A stretch of 21,778 nt of DNA from Clostridiaceae bacterium (GTDB lineage: Bacteria; Bacillota; Clostridia; Saccharofermentanales; UBA5734): the NCBI GenBank assembly GCA_012727965.1, contig JAAYFZ010000388.1, forward strand, positions 1 to 21,778, in the 5' to 3' direction. Position 1 is the first letter of the stretch. Each line of letters opens with the position of its first letter. Positions 1 through 7,611 of the stretch are shown here, one piece after another. The notes below the pieces were generated by a model that searched no databases, was not told the origin of the DNA, and saw only the letters and a list, made by a program, of their open reading frames with translations. The translations under genes were made by a program, and so were the position numbers.

Positions 1-930
1 GTGCTTCAGACCGCCTGCCGCGACTTCTTTTATCGCCGCAATGCAGTTTTCCAGTCCATCTATCGCCAGATAACGATAGTCTGATTCTTCTTGCCGGACC
101 ATAGACTTCAATATACCGCCTGCAGTTGGAAAAAAGCGTGCTCGTCCGGTTTTTGACTGTTTATCGACAATACTTTTTTTAGTATCGTTAGCAGAAGCAT
201 CGTTCTTGCTTTCTGATAACATGAACCCGGCTGTTTGCTGATCAACGGCTCTGCTCTGTTTGACTACCACCTTCTCGAGCTCAAGCCAGCGGCCTAGCTC
301 TTCAAAAGTCAAAACACAGTCAACAGCATCTGAAACTACTTCGGCCTCATCTTTTTTTGAAATGCAGGGACCGATAAAAACAGTCCTGGCATCAGGCGTT
401 CTGCGCTTGATATCGATACTATGGGCTTGCATAGGTGTGATTACATCCGCCAGATAAGGCAGCACCTCGGGATAATGCTTCTGAAGCATCAGATTGACAG
501 TATGACAGCAGGATGAAATGATCAAATCATGATCGTCAGCCTCAATCATCTGCTCGTACCTGCGCTTGACGATAGTGGCTCCGATCGCAGTTTCCTCGAC
601 ATCGGTAAAACCAAGTTGCTTAAGAGCATGCCGCATATCCTCGAGGTCACTGTCATGATAATTCGCGGCATATGACGGCGCCAGACTTGCGATCACCGGC
701 ACACCACTCTCGATCAGCTTGCGTGCTTTATCAGCATCATCCCTGATTTTTTTGGCATTTTGAGGACAAACTACGAAGCACTGGCCGCATAATATGCATT
801 CGCGGCCTATGATATGAGCCTGATTGTTCGAGAAACGAATAGCGTCAACAGGACAGTGTCTAATGCACTTATAACAGTTTTTACAGTTCGATTTTTTGAG
901 TTTGAGAATATCAGTTGTCAGATCCTGCAT
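1..930 (-). CDS. Sensory-type [FeFe]-hydrogenase-like protein, N-terminal 310 residues (cut by window edge)
   Basis: The frame is open from ATG at 930 to position 1, so the C-terminus lies outside the window. Residues 16-26 and 45-55 carry two CxxCxxCxxxCP ferredoxin clusters. The rest matches the N-terminal part of the [FeFe]-hydrogenase H-cluster domain: an L1-like motif SSCCH (C141, C142) and an L2-like motif GPCISKKDE (C189). The third H-cluster motif would lie beyond the edge. Compared with catalytic enzymes (TSCCP, MPC), Pro is His and Met is Gly, as expected for the sensory HydS-like groups, which usually continue into a PAS domain. The start is supported by AAGGCG about 7 nt upstream, and it lies 11 bp after the [2Fe-2S] gene. 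It is the last visible gene of the hdr-flox-frd operon. A role in H2 or redox sensing is inferred; a catalytic hydrogenase is less likely. Confidence 0.8.
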   Translation of the reverse strand, partial: MQDLTTDILKLKKSNCKNCYKCIRHCPVDAIRFSNNQAHIIGRECILCGQCFVVCPQNAKKIRDDADKARKLIESGVPVIASLAPSYAANYHDSDLEDMRHALKQLGFTDVEETAIGATIVKRRYEQMIEADDHDLIISSCCHTVNLMLQKHYPEVLPYLADVITPMQAHSIDIKRRTPDARTVFIGPCISKKDEAEVVSDAVDCVLTFEELGRWLELEKVVVKQSRAVDQQTAGFMLSESKNDASANDTKKSIVDKQSKTGRARFFPTAGGILKSMVRQEESDYRYLAIDGLENCIAAIKEVAAGGLKH

Positions 931-941
931 TTATATCGCCT

Positions 942-1193
942 TCAATCATTTACTGCAAGTTTTGCAAGGATCTGGCGTTCGAAAAAATCGCGGGTATTGT
1001 CAGGTGTCAATGAGTGATTCTCGCCATCGAGCGAAGCACTTACGCCATGCTCGCAATTGCCCATACAGAAGGTTCCGCTTAGATCCACCTGGTCCTGCAG
1101 CTGTTTGGAAGCAATGAGCTCTTTTAGCTGTTCAACTACTTGTCTTGAGCCTTTCAAATGGCATGAACTGCCAATACATACAGTAACTTTCAT
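942..1193 (-). CDS. Small thioredoxin-like [2Fe-2S] ferredoxin (NuoE C-terminal-like)
   Basis: This 83-residue protein has the cysteine pattern C6-x4-C11 ... C43-x3-C47 of thioredoxin-fold [2Fe-2S] ferredoxins, such as the C-terminal domain of NuoE/HoxE and HydC-type subunits. It lacks the helical N-terminal half of NuoE, so it is a stand-alone electron carrier. AAGGAG lies 10 nt before the ATG. It sits 20 bp behind the permease gene and 11 bp ahead of the hydS-like gene. Small genes of this kind commonly neighbour sensory [FeFe]-hydrogenase-like genes in Clostridia, so the likely partner is the hydS-like product. It probably passes electrons to or from the putative H-cluster protein. The family call is solid; the partner is inferred. 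Confidence 0.85.
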   Translation of the reverse strand: MKVTVCIGSSCHLKGSRQVVEQLKELIASKQLQDQVDLSGTFCMGNCEHGVSASLDGENHSLTPDNTRDFFERQILAKLAVND

Positions 1194-1213
1194 AGTAATT
1201 ATTCTCCTTAATT

Positions 1214-2335
1214 CTAGAGGATTATATTCATGAACTGCGCTGATAAAACTACCAAGACCAGAGCCATCGGATAAGTCGCGGCATAAGCAGTCGCGATCTC
1301 ACTTGTTCCGGTAACACTGATCAGTGTGCCCAGAGCCGGTGTGCTGGTCATACCACCGCAGATCGAACCAAGATTATTGAATAGGTTAAGCTTAAGAATT
1401 TTGCTGGCGAAGAAGTAGCCGGCCAGCAACGGAATCGTCGTTATGACAGCACCATAGACAAAAAGCATTACACCATGTGTACGCAAAACCTCGACGAAGC
1501 CTTGTCCGCCTTTTACGCCGGCACCGATAAGAAACAATACAAGCCCGAATTCGCGAAAAACCTCAAGCACATGGTTTTTGACCTTCAGATTGATTGGCCC
1601 GATATGTGCGAAATGACCGAACACAAGACCGGATATCAGCGGTCCGCCTGACGTTCCCAGCGCGAATAACGCTCCACCTGGCAGTGGAATTGAAACTCTG
1701 CCAATCAGAACACCTAATACTACAGCCGCGGCAAAAGACATCATGCCCATCGGGTCGCAGCTAATCAGCTTCCTGGTATATGACTTGATCTCGACAGCAT
1801 TGGCTGCTTCAAATTTCTCTCGTTCTTTTGCCATATCTACCTTCAGCAGTTTAGGTATCAGCTGAACGAACATAACTACGCCGATGACACCGAAGGGATA
1901 CGCAACACCATAGCCAACCGAGACCAGCTGTGCATCGGCTGCAGAAGCTGCCTCAGCAGCAGCGGCTAGTCCCGGAGTGCTAGTCAGAGCGCCGGCAAAC
2001 AGACCTGTCGCCAGTGCCGCCGGTACATCAGCTAAAATAATTACTGCAGCACAGGCAATAGTACCGGCAAAAATTACGATTACACCGAGCAATACATAGG
2101 ATGTAGCGTTTTTACGCAGATTGCGAAAAAACTTTGGACCTGCGATCAAACCGACCGAGGTGACAAACAAGGCAATACCGAGACTACTGACAAATGCAGG
2201 GATCTCAACACCGAAATGACCGAAAATCAGAGCGACCAGAAGCACTCCCGCTGTTCCGAGCTCTATGCCTTTTATCTTTACGCTGCCGATCAAATAACCG
2301 ATTGCAGCTATCAGAAAAACGAATACTAGTTCCAC
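1214..2335 (-). CDS. AspT/YidE/YbjL-type (AAEx) permease, possible succinate or C4-dicarboxylate exchanger
   Basis: This 373-residue, very hydrophobic protein has two copies of the AspT/YidE/YbjL duplication. Repeat 1 starts near residue 12 (GYLIGSVKIKG, then a GH after a hydrophobic run); repeat 2 starts near residue 208 (LGVLIGRVSIPL, then VFGHF). Many full-length relatives carry two TrkA_C/RCK domains between the halves and exceed 500 residues. Here only a short hydrophilic linker (about 170-190) is present. The family includes the aspartate:alanine exchanger AspT and the succinate exporter SucE1 of Corynebacterium. Placement 20 bp after the fumarate reductase flavoprotein gene makes export of succinate, or C4-dicarboxylate exchange, a good guess. 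The start is GTG (rc of CAC at 2333-2335), with AGGGGG 11 nt upstream. Substrate is inference. Confidence 0.8.
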   Translation of the reverse strand: MELVFVFLIAAIGYLIGSVKIKGIELGTAGVLLVALIFGHFGVEIPAFVSSLGIALFVTSVGLIAGPKFFRNLRKNATSYVLLGVIVIFAGTIACAAVIILADVPAALATGLFAGALTSTPGLAAAAEAASAADAQLVSVGYGVAYPFGVIGVVMFVQLIPKLLKVDMAKEREKFEAANAVEIKSYTRKLISCDPMGMMSFAAAVVLGVLIGRVSIPLPGGALFALGTSGGPLISGLVFGHFAHIGPINLKVKNHVLEVFREFGLVLFLIGAGVKGGQGFVEVLRTHGVMLFVYGAVITTIPLLAGYFFASKILKLNLFNNLGSICGGMTSTPALGTLISVTGTSEIATAYAATYPMALVLVVLSAQFMNIIL

Positions 2336-2354
2336 TGAATGTTAATCCCCCTGT

Positions 2355-3986
2355 TCAATCGTTCTCTCTGCCATGTGTGTAGGAAGGCAGAAGCAGCGGC
2401 GATACTTTTTCAGTTTCAATTCCGGCAGCTGCCATCTCTGCCGCGAATGCTTCAACATGCTTCAGACTGAGTCTGCCCGTTTCTACTGCCTTACATTTAG
2501 CTGAAGCGTTTTTGCCGGCATTGCGTCCGAAAACTATAATGTCGAGCAATGAGTTACCCATCAATCTGTTTCTGCCATGAATGCCACCGACAGCCTCGCC
2601 GGCTACAAATAAATTCTCAATATCTGTCATTCCATCAGCTGCGATTTTAAGTCCGCCATTCTGATAATGCAGTGTCGGGTAAACCAGGATAGGCACCTTG
2701 CGGATATCAATATCGTATTTACCGAACATTCTCATCATGCCGGGAATACGAGCTTCGATCGTTCCTTCTCCATGGAGCTGTTCGATCATTGGTGTATCCA
2801 GCCAGACACCCTCGCCCTCGGCCGTCGCGATACCCTTTTTATGTGTACGGCATTCTCTGATTATGGAAGCCGCTGAAACATCACGCGTTTCCAATGGATT
2901 CATAAAAGCCTCACCCTCACAGTTAACCAGCTGAGCACCGAGCGAACGTACTTTCTCAGTTACAAGCGCACCGAAGATCTGCGGAGGATAAGCGACACCG
3001 GTAGGATGATACTGAAGTGTATCGGCATATAGCAGTGCTGCTCCGGCTCTGTAACCCAGGATCAGGCCATCGGCTGTCGCACCATAATGATTCGAAGTCG
3101 GGAAACCTTGATAATGGAGTCTGCCGGCACCACCTGTCGCTATGACGATGGTTTTTGCTCTGGCGATCAGGATTTCTTTCGTCTCAAGATTCATCAGCAC
3201 AGCACCGGCAGCTTTGCCTTGATCATCAAGAATAAGCTCTATCGCTGCAGTGAAATCAACAATTGGAATCTCACGGTTCATGACCTCATCACGCAGAACA
3301 CGCATGATCTCAGCACCTGAATAGTCTTTTGCCGCATGCATTCTCTTACGCGAAGTGCCGCCGCCATGTGTGGTGATCATGTTGCCATCGGAATCCTTGT
3401 CAAACATTACACCGAGATCATTAAGCCATTTGACACAGTCCGGGCCTTCTGTAACAAGTTTATGAAGCAGATCTGGCTTATTGGTGTAATGCCCGCCGCC
3501 AAGCGCGTCCAGATAATGCTGAGCCGGGGAATCGTTGGCCTTATCAGCTGCCTGGATGCCGCCTTCTGCCATCATTGTATTGGCATCGCCCATACGCAGT
3601 TTAGTCACGATCAGGACATCGGCATCACCCTCATCTGCTTCGATCGCAGCCGAAGCACCGGCTCCACCGCCACCTATTATCAGAACATCAACATCATAAT
3701 CAGGCTCGATCAGTTCAGCCTCAAGCTCAGACAGATCTTTATAATTATCAAGATCAAGCAGGCGGCTATTTGCCTGAAGCAGATCTGCCAGCTCATGCGG
3801 CACCTTGTCTCCCTTGTTGGGACCGATCTCCAGAGTTGAGAAGCCGTCCTCAACGAAATCCGGATGATACTCCTTCAGGAGCTTCTCCTTCTCATCAGCG
3901 GTCATCCTCCGCAGGTCGGCACCGATCCTGCTCTGCCTGGTTGCTTCAATTTTTTTTATTGAATCCATCATTTCCTGTGAAAACAT
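2355..3986 (-). CDS. frdA: Soluble fumarate reductase / succinate dehydrogenase flavoprotein subunit
   Basis: The 543-residue flavoprotein belongs to the FrdA/SdhA/NadB family and would reduce fumarate to succinate in the cytoplasm. An N-terminal extension of about 95 residues precedes the FAD Rossmann motif (GGGGAG, 105-110). Active-site landmarks are present: HPTG at 327-330, TRD with Arg368, YPTLHYQNGG with His440, and HGRNRLMGNS at 470-479 with Arg474. The His that carries covalent FAD in membrane-bound FrdA/SdhA is Asn136 here (ANTMMAEGG), so FAD should be non-covalent. The start has GGAGGG 8 nt upstream. It lies 24 bp after frdB, and no FrdC/FrdD anchor is nearby, which indicates a soluble complex. 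L-aspartate oxidase (NadB) is the alternative, but NadB does not need an FrdB partner and no other NAD biosynthesis gene is present. A TfrA-like enzyme is the closest concept. Confidence 0.85.
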   Translation of the reverse strand: MFSQEMMDSIKKIEATRQSRIGADLRRMTADEKEKLLKEYHPDFVEDGFSTLEIGPNKGDKVPHELADLLQANSRLLDLDNYKDLSELEAELIEPDYDVDVLIIGGGGAGASAAIEADEGDADVLIVTKLRMGDANTMMAEGGIQAADKANDSPAQHYLDALGGGHYTNKPDLLHKLVTEGPDCVKWLNDLGVMFDKDSDGNMITTHGGGTSRKRMHAAKDYSGAEIMRVLRDEVMNREIPIVDFTAAIELILDDQGKAAGAVLMNLETKEILIARAKTIVIATGGAGRLHYQGFPTSNHYGATADGLILGYRAGAALLYADTLQYHPTGVAYPPQIFGALVTEKVRSLGAQLVNCEGEAFMNPLETRDVSAASIIRECRTHKKGIATAEGEGVWLDTPMIEQLHGEGTIEARIPGMMRMFGKYDIDIRKVPILVYPTLHYQNGGLKIAADGMTDIENLFVAGEAVGGIHGRNRLMGNSLLDIIVFGRNAGKNASAKCKAVETGRLSLKHVEAFAAEMAAAGIETEKVSPLLLPSYTHGREND

Positions 3987-4010
3987 ATTTGTGTCCCTCC
4001 GGTTATCAGC

Positions 4011-4685
4011 TTATTGCTCGATCTCTCTCTTGTTATAGAGTTCCTTGATCTCTTCGAGCGGCTTCTGCATGATCGACTGCATCATTTCTCTGAACTGTCC
4101 GCTTGCGATCTGCTCGACTCTCTGCTTGAGATGGTCAGACTCCGGAGCAAGATATTTGCCTGTAAGTCGTCTGGTCAGCAGTGCCACTTGAGGATGGGAA
4201 ATACCTGCCGGACAACGTGACGAGCAGATTCCGCACATAACGCAGTCAAAAGACTCCTCGGCACATTTCTCGAACTCGCCGCGCTGAGCATAAGCAATAT
4301 ACTGCATAACATTCAGCTCCTGCGGACAAGCTTTTGTACAGGCATTGCAGCCGATGCACTTATATATCTCGGGATAAAGCTGCATCATAAGCTGCTCCTC
4401 CGGACTGATCTCATTGATATTGTATTGCTGCTTGATCAGCGGGAAGAACGGCAGAGTCGCCAGATACATATCATTCTCTACCTGTTTCTGACAGGCCAGA
4501 CAAGCCTGCAGCTCCGTCCTGCCCTTGATCCTGTAGACAGTAGCGCAGGCGCCACAGAAGCCATTGCGGCAGCCACTGCCACGAATCAGCTGATAACCGG
4601 CATACTCCATGGCACCCATGATCGTAAGCTCCTCCGGCACCGTATATTTCTTGCCCATGATATAGACATTTACCATTTCTCTCAT
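4011..4685 (-). CDS. frdB: Fumarate reductase iron-sulfur subunit with one [2Fe-2S] and two [4Fe-4S] sites (TfrB-like N-terminal part)
   Basis: This 224-residue protein should wire FrdA to its electron donor. Its plant-type ferredoxin domain has C39, C44, C47 and C62. A double ferredoxin domain follows, with C110/113/116/120 and C148/151/154/158. In E. coli-type FrdB the last cluster is [3Fe-4S]; here all four Cys are present, predicting [4Fe-4S], as in methanogen thiol:fumarate reductase subunit B. TfrB also has a C-terminal HdrB-like CCG domain, which is absent here, but a separate hdrB is in the same operon. An upstream in-frame ATG at 4700 overlaps the Shine-Dalgarno (GGAGG), so the ATG at 4685, 8 nt after GGAGG, is chosen. 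It is 70 bp behind floxA, the widest gap in the operon. Confidence 0.87.
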   Translation of the reverse strand: MREMVNVYIMGKKYTVPEELTIMGAMEYAGYQLIRGSGCRNGFCGACATVYRIKGRTELQACLACQKQVENDMYLATLPFFPLIKQQYNINEISPEEQLMMQLYPEIYKCIGCNACTKACPQELNVMQYIAYAQRGEFEKCAEESFDCVMCGICSSRCPAGISHPQVALLTRRLTGKYLAPESDHLKQRVEQIASGQFREMMQSIMQKPLEEIKELYNKREIEQ

Positions 4686-4755
4686 TATCTTGACCTCCAT
4701 AGCTTAGCCGGAATTATGCTCCAGGCCGCTGATTTTACTTTTACTCTAACTCTGA

Positions 4756-5628
4756 TCAATATTCATCCGGCAGCTCATCGAGCTCATCGCAGCGGAAAAC
4801 CGGACCATCCTTACAGACATATTTCGAACCGATATTACAGCGGCCGCATTTGCCAACACCGCATTTCATCTTCAGCTCCATCGTAGTAAAAACCTGAGTT
4901 TTATCGAACCCGATCTCCTGAAGAGATGCCAAAGTAAACTTGATCATGATCGGCGGTCCACATAGCAGAACAGTTTTATCCAGACTGAAATCAAGTTCTT
5001 TTACATAAGAGGGTACGAAACCAACGTGGCCATCCCAGCCCTCTTCCGGTCTGTCGATCGTCAGATGAACATTTGTATCCTTGAGTTCAGGCCAGACAGT
5101 TTTCAGCTCCTCTATATGTACAAGGTCTGATGATGATCTGGCACCATAGACGATATCAATACTGCCATAGCTGTCTCTATTATTAAGACAGTAATTAATC
5201 ACAGAACGAAGTGGTGCCAAACCAATACCACCTGCTATAAACAACAGATTCTGCCCTTTTAAATCAGCCTCTACCGGGAAGCCATTGCCATAAGGTCCTC
5301 TGATTGTCAGCTGTTGTTCTGGCTCGATTTCATGCAGCCAGTCGGTCAAAGTCCCGCACTTCTTAATGCTGAATTCCATATAGTCTTTATTGGTAGGAGA
5401 CGATGTGATCGAGAACATCGCCTCACCAACACCTGGGACTGACAACATCGCACATTGGCCTGGCACATAGTCGAAACAGATACCGCCCTCTGGCGCTGTA
5501 ACTCTAAATGTTTTCACATCAGGTGTATCGATTCTTATACTGGTAACGACTCCAATTACTGGCATTAACGCGTCTTTATGCTCATGAATATGCTCATGTC
5601 CATTATGTCCGCAGCTGCACTCACACAT
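4756..5628 (-). CDS. floxA: FAD/NAD(P)-binding oxidoreductase subunit FloxA, the likely NADH entry point
   Basis: This ferredoxin-NADP reductase-like protein (290 aa from the chosen start) resembles anaerobic sulfite reductase subunit B and hydrogenase gamma subunits. It has a FAD-binding barrel (MFSITSS region, about 71-77), an NAD-binding domain (GGIGLAPLR near 133-141, CGPPIM near 223-228), and a C-terminal dihydroorotate-dehydrogenase-type [2Fe-2S] site (C256, C261, C264, C272). It would oxidise NADH and pass electrons to the Fe-S subunits FloxB/C. The first 17 residues are a Cys/His-rich tail (MCECSCGHNGHEHIHEH), unusual for the family. A GTG at 5637 lies inside the Shine-Dalgarno GGAGGTG; the ATG at 5628, 8 nt after GGAGG, is preferred and overlaps the floxB stop by 8 bp, suggesting translational coupling. 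Confidence 0.87.
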   Translation of the reverse strand: MCECSCGHNGHEHIHEHKDALMPVIGVVTSIRIDTPDVKTFRVTAPEGGICFDYVPGQCAMLSVPGVGEAMFSITSSPTNKDYMEFSIKKCGTLTDWLHEIEPEQQLTIRGPYGNGFPVEADLKGQNLLFIAGGIGLAPLRSVINYCLNNRDSYGSIDIVYGARSSSDLVHIEELKTVWPELKDTNVHLTIDRPEEGWDGHVGFVPSYVKELDFSLDKTVLLCGPPIMIKFTLASLQEIGFDKTQVFTTMELKMKCGVGKCGRCNIGSKYVCKDGPVFRCDELDELPDEY

Positions 5629-6676
5629 TTGCTTCACCTCCGATAGCTTTTGCCACCTTGACGATATTCATCGAGCTTGGGCATTTTGCCAGGCAGCGTC
5701 CACAGCCAACGCATGAGTAAACACCCTCATTATTGGCGGGATAATAGACAAGCTTATGCATGAAGCGTTGTCTGAAACGCTCGACCTGGGACGTTCTCGG
5801 ATTACCGTGCGCCATCATAACAAAATCAGAATACATGCAGGAATCCCAGCATCTATAACGCTGTACACCATTGCCGGTGTCATAATCACGAATGTCATAG
5901 CATTGACAGGTCGGACAGACAAAAGTACAGGTCCCGCAGCCGATACATGCTTCTGAAAGCTCCTGCCATTTCGGCGAATCGAATATCTCTTTTAGCCGCT
6001 CTGGTTGGAAGCTCTCAAGCGACAGCTCATGAAGTGGCAGCTGTGCAATGATCTCTCTGATCTGCTTCTTCTGCATAACCAGCTTCTCATCATCGGGTTC
6101 CGCGTTTGTCAGCACATCGGCAAGTGCTTCTGTCAGAGCCTCGCCTCGCGCCGTGATGGGCTGCCACCAGATCTTGCCGTCAGCGATCCAGGCTGATATA
6201 TCCCCGCCTGGTTCAGCTGCATCAATTCCGAAGGCCTCACAGAAGCAGGTCTCTTCCGGTTCATTACAGGCCAGCGTTATGACCGTGCCATTCTCTCTGC
6301 GATCTGCATATGAAACATCGACCGGCTCGCTTAGAAAAACCCTGTCCAGAATCTCGAAGCTTCTGGCATCACAGGCTCTGACACCAAAAATGGCAAAAGG
6401 CGAGACCCGTTCACGGTTGTCTATTATCTCAATTTTTTTACCTTCTCTTTTGAAAGCAGCCATATTTTCACTTTGCGGGAAAAACAGATCCTTGGCAGAA
6501 CGAACGGTATTTAGTGCATCTAACCTGACCTTCTGCTTGCTATCAGCTGGATCATATTCCTTAAACTGCACCTGTCCGGCTTGTTCGATCGGCAGATATA
6601 ATCTCTGCCCGGCAGCCAGAGCATTAAACAGTTCATCTGCTTTTTCCAGATCAATACTCCAGATCCTGCTGCTCAT
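5621..6676 (-). CDS. floxB: 4Fe-4S dicluster electron-transfer subunit FloxB (AsrA / hydrogenase beta-like)
   Basis: A 351-residue protein of the anaerobic sulfite reductase A / sulfhydrogenase beta type. The N-terminal part has scattered Cys (C102, C137, C144, C146). The C-terminal half has two ferredoxin motifs: C244/C247/C250/C254, followed by extra Cys at 257 and 259 and C276/C280, then C322/C325/C328/C332. It should carry electrons between the FAD subunit FloxA and FloxC/FloxD/HdrA. Its ATG shares one base with the floxC stop (TAATG) and its end overlaps floxA by 8 bp, consistent with stoichiometric subunits of one complex. The letters B and C are assigned by order relative to the described hdr-flox clusters and are not certain for each protein. 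Confidence 0.83.
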   Translation of the reverse strand: MSSRIWSIDLEKADELFNALAAGQRLYLPIEQAGQVQFKEYDPADSKQKVRLDALNTVRSAKDLFFPQSENMAAFKREGKKIEIIDNRERVSPFAIFGVRACDARSFEILDRVFLSEPVDVSYADRRENGTVITLACNEPEETCFCEAFGIDAAEPGGDISAWIADGKIWWQPITARGEALTEALADVLTNAEPDDEKLVMQKKQIREIIAQLPLHELSLESFQPERLKEIFDSPKWQELSEACIGCGTCTFVCPTCQCYDIRDYDTGNGVQRYRCWDSCMYSDFVMMAHGNPRTSQVERFRQRFMHKLVYYPANNEGVYSCVGCGRCLAKCPSSMNIVKVAKAIGGEANV

Positions 6677-7611
6677 TATCTGCCACCTCCTCTGTTCATG
6701 ACGATATCTGGTTCGACATCATCGAGTTCATAGCTGGTAAGCGGACCGACACTGCTGTCATCAGCACCAGCTTGGTATTCGCCGTAGAATTCATTCAAAT
6801 CCTTGATCACCTTGCGGTTGATCAGATGCAGCGGTATTCCCTGAGGACAAACACGTGAGCATTCGCCGCAGTCAGTACATCTGCCGGCTACATGAAAAGC
6901 GCGGATCATATGGTATAGGCTCTCTTCGAAGCTGTCGCTGTTAGCCTTATTAGCTATACCTGATTTATCATTATCAAAAACACATTTTTCACAGGTACAG
7001 GCTGGGCAGACATTACGACAGGCATTGCAACGGATACATTTGGAGAGTTCTGAACGCCAGAATTCATAGCGCTCAACCGAGCTCATTTCTTCAATCTCTC
7101 TTACCAGTGCGAAGCGGTCACCGCCTGTTCGATCCTTGCAGGTCTGGCACTTAAGGAGCAACACATCTTCCTTGCTGCAATTCTTCTGACCATAAACCGT
7201 TTCAATGGTTAGTTGATCACCGTCAGCAGATATACTCTTGATCCCTTTGATACCAAGCGCGCGAACCTTATCTATATCGACCATGCCATCACAGTCGATC
7301 TCAATTGGCAGAACGTTTTCCTTATCGATACGATGTTCTTTTACAAGCTGATTGAAGCTGTAGCGATCACATGGTTTCAGCAGGACGGCTATTCTGCCCT
7401 CCTTAGCTGCTTCTTTTACCAGAAATTTGCTAAGGTTGCTGCCACAGAAGGCATCGTAGACGAATTCTTGCAGCTCATCGGCAGCTGAGAAAACAGCAGG
7501 ACTGTTATCATAGAAAAACTCTCCGCGTTTCCAGCCAAGTATGCGCTCAGCCTGATTCTCAGCGAATATTTCCTGTGCTATTTCTTTTACCGGTCTATTG
7601 TTTGTTTGCAT
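6676..7611 (-). CDS. floxC: 4Fe-4S electron-transfer subunit FloxC
   Basis: This 311-residue protein has an N-terminal domain with LLKPCDRYSF (near 77-86), reminiscent of F420-hydrogenase/dehydrogenase beta-type and AsrA-like proteins. A C-terminal ferredoxin dicluster follows: C192/C195/C198/C202, extra Cys 205, 207 and 210, then C245/C248/C251/C255. It is probably the second Fe-S wire of the Flox module. GGGGGAT precedes the ATG by about 7 nt. The first 25 bp overlap the end of floxD, and its stop overlaps floxB. It shares the Cys-rich insert after cluster 1 with FloxB, so the two are likely distant paralogues. A role as the beta subunit of another oxidoreductase is possible, but the flanking genes argue for Flox. 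Confidence 0.82.
   Translation of the reverse strand: MQTNNRPVKEIAQEIFAENQAERILGWKRGEFFYDNSPAVFSAADELQEFVYDAFCGSNLSKFLVKEAAKEGRIAVLLKPCDRYSFNQLVKEHRIDKENVLPIEIDCDGMVDIDKVRALGIKGIKSISADGDQLTIETVYGQKNCSKEDVLLLKCQTCKDRTGGDRFALVREIEEMSSVERYEFWRSELSKCIRCNACRNVCPACTCEKCVFDNDKSGIANKANSDSFEESLYHMIRAFHVAGRCTDCGECSRVCPQGIPLHLINRKVIKDLNEFYGEYQAGADDSSVGPLTSYELDDVEPDIVMNRGGGR

Noticed and set aside
3336..3839. Plus-strand open frame of 167 codons opposite frdA
   Set aside because: It is antisense to a well-conserved flavoprotein, has no recognisable domain and no ribosome site; it is a shadow frame.
2355..3986. L-aspartate oxidase (NadB) as identity of the flavoprotein
   Set aside because: The TMMAEGG region is NadB-like, but an adjacent frdB, no other NAD-synthesis gene, and the mdh-fumC context favour fumarate reductase. 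It is not fully excluded.
6048..6701. Plus-strand open frame of 217 codons opposite floxB
   Set aside because: It is a Ser-rich low-information translation antisense to a conserved Fe-S protein, with no family resemblance.
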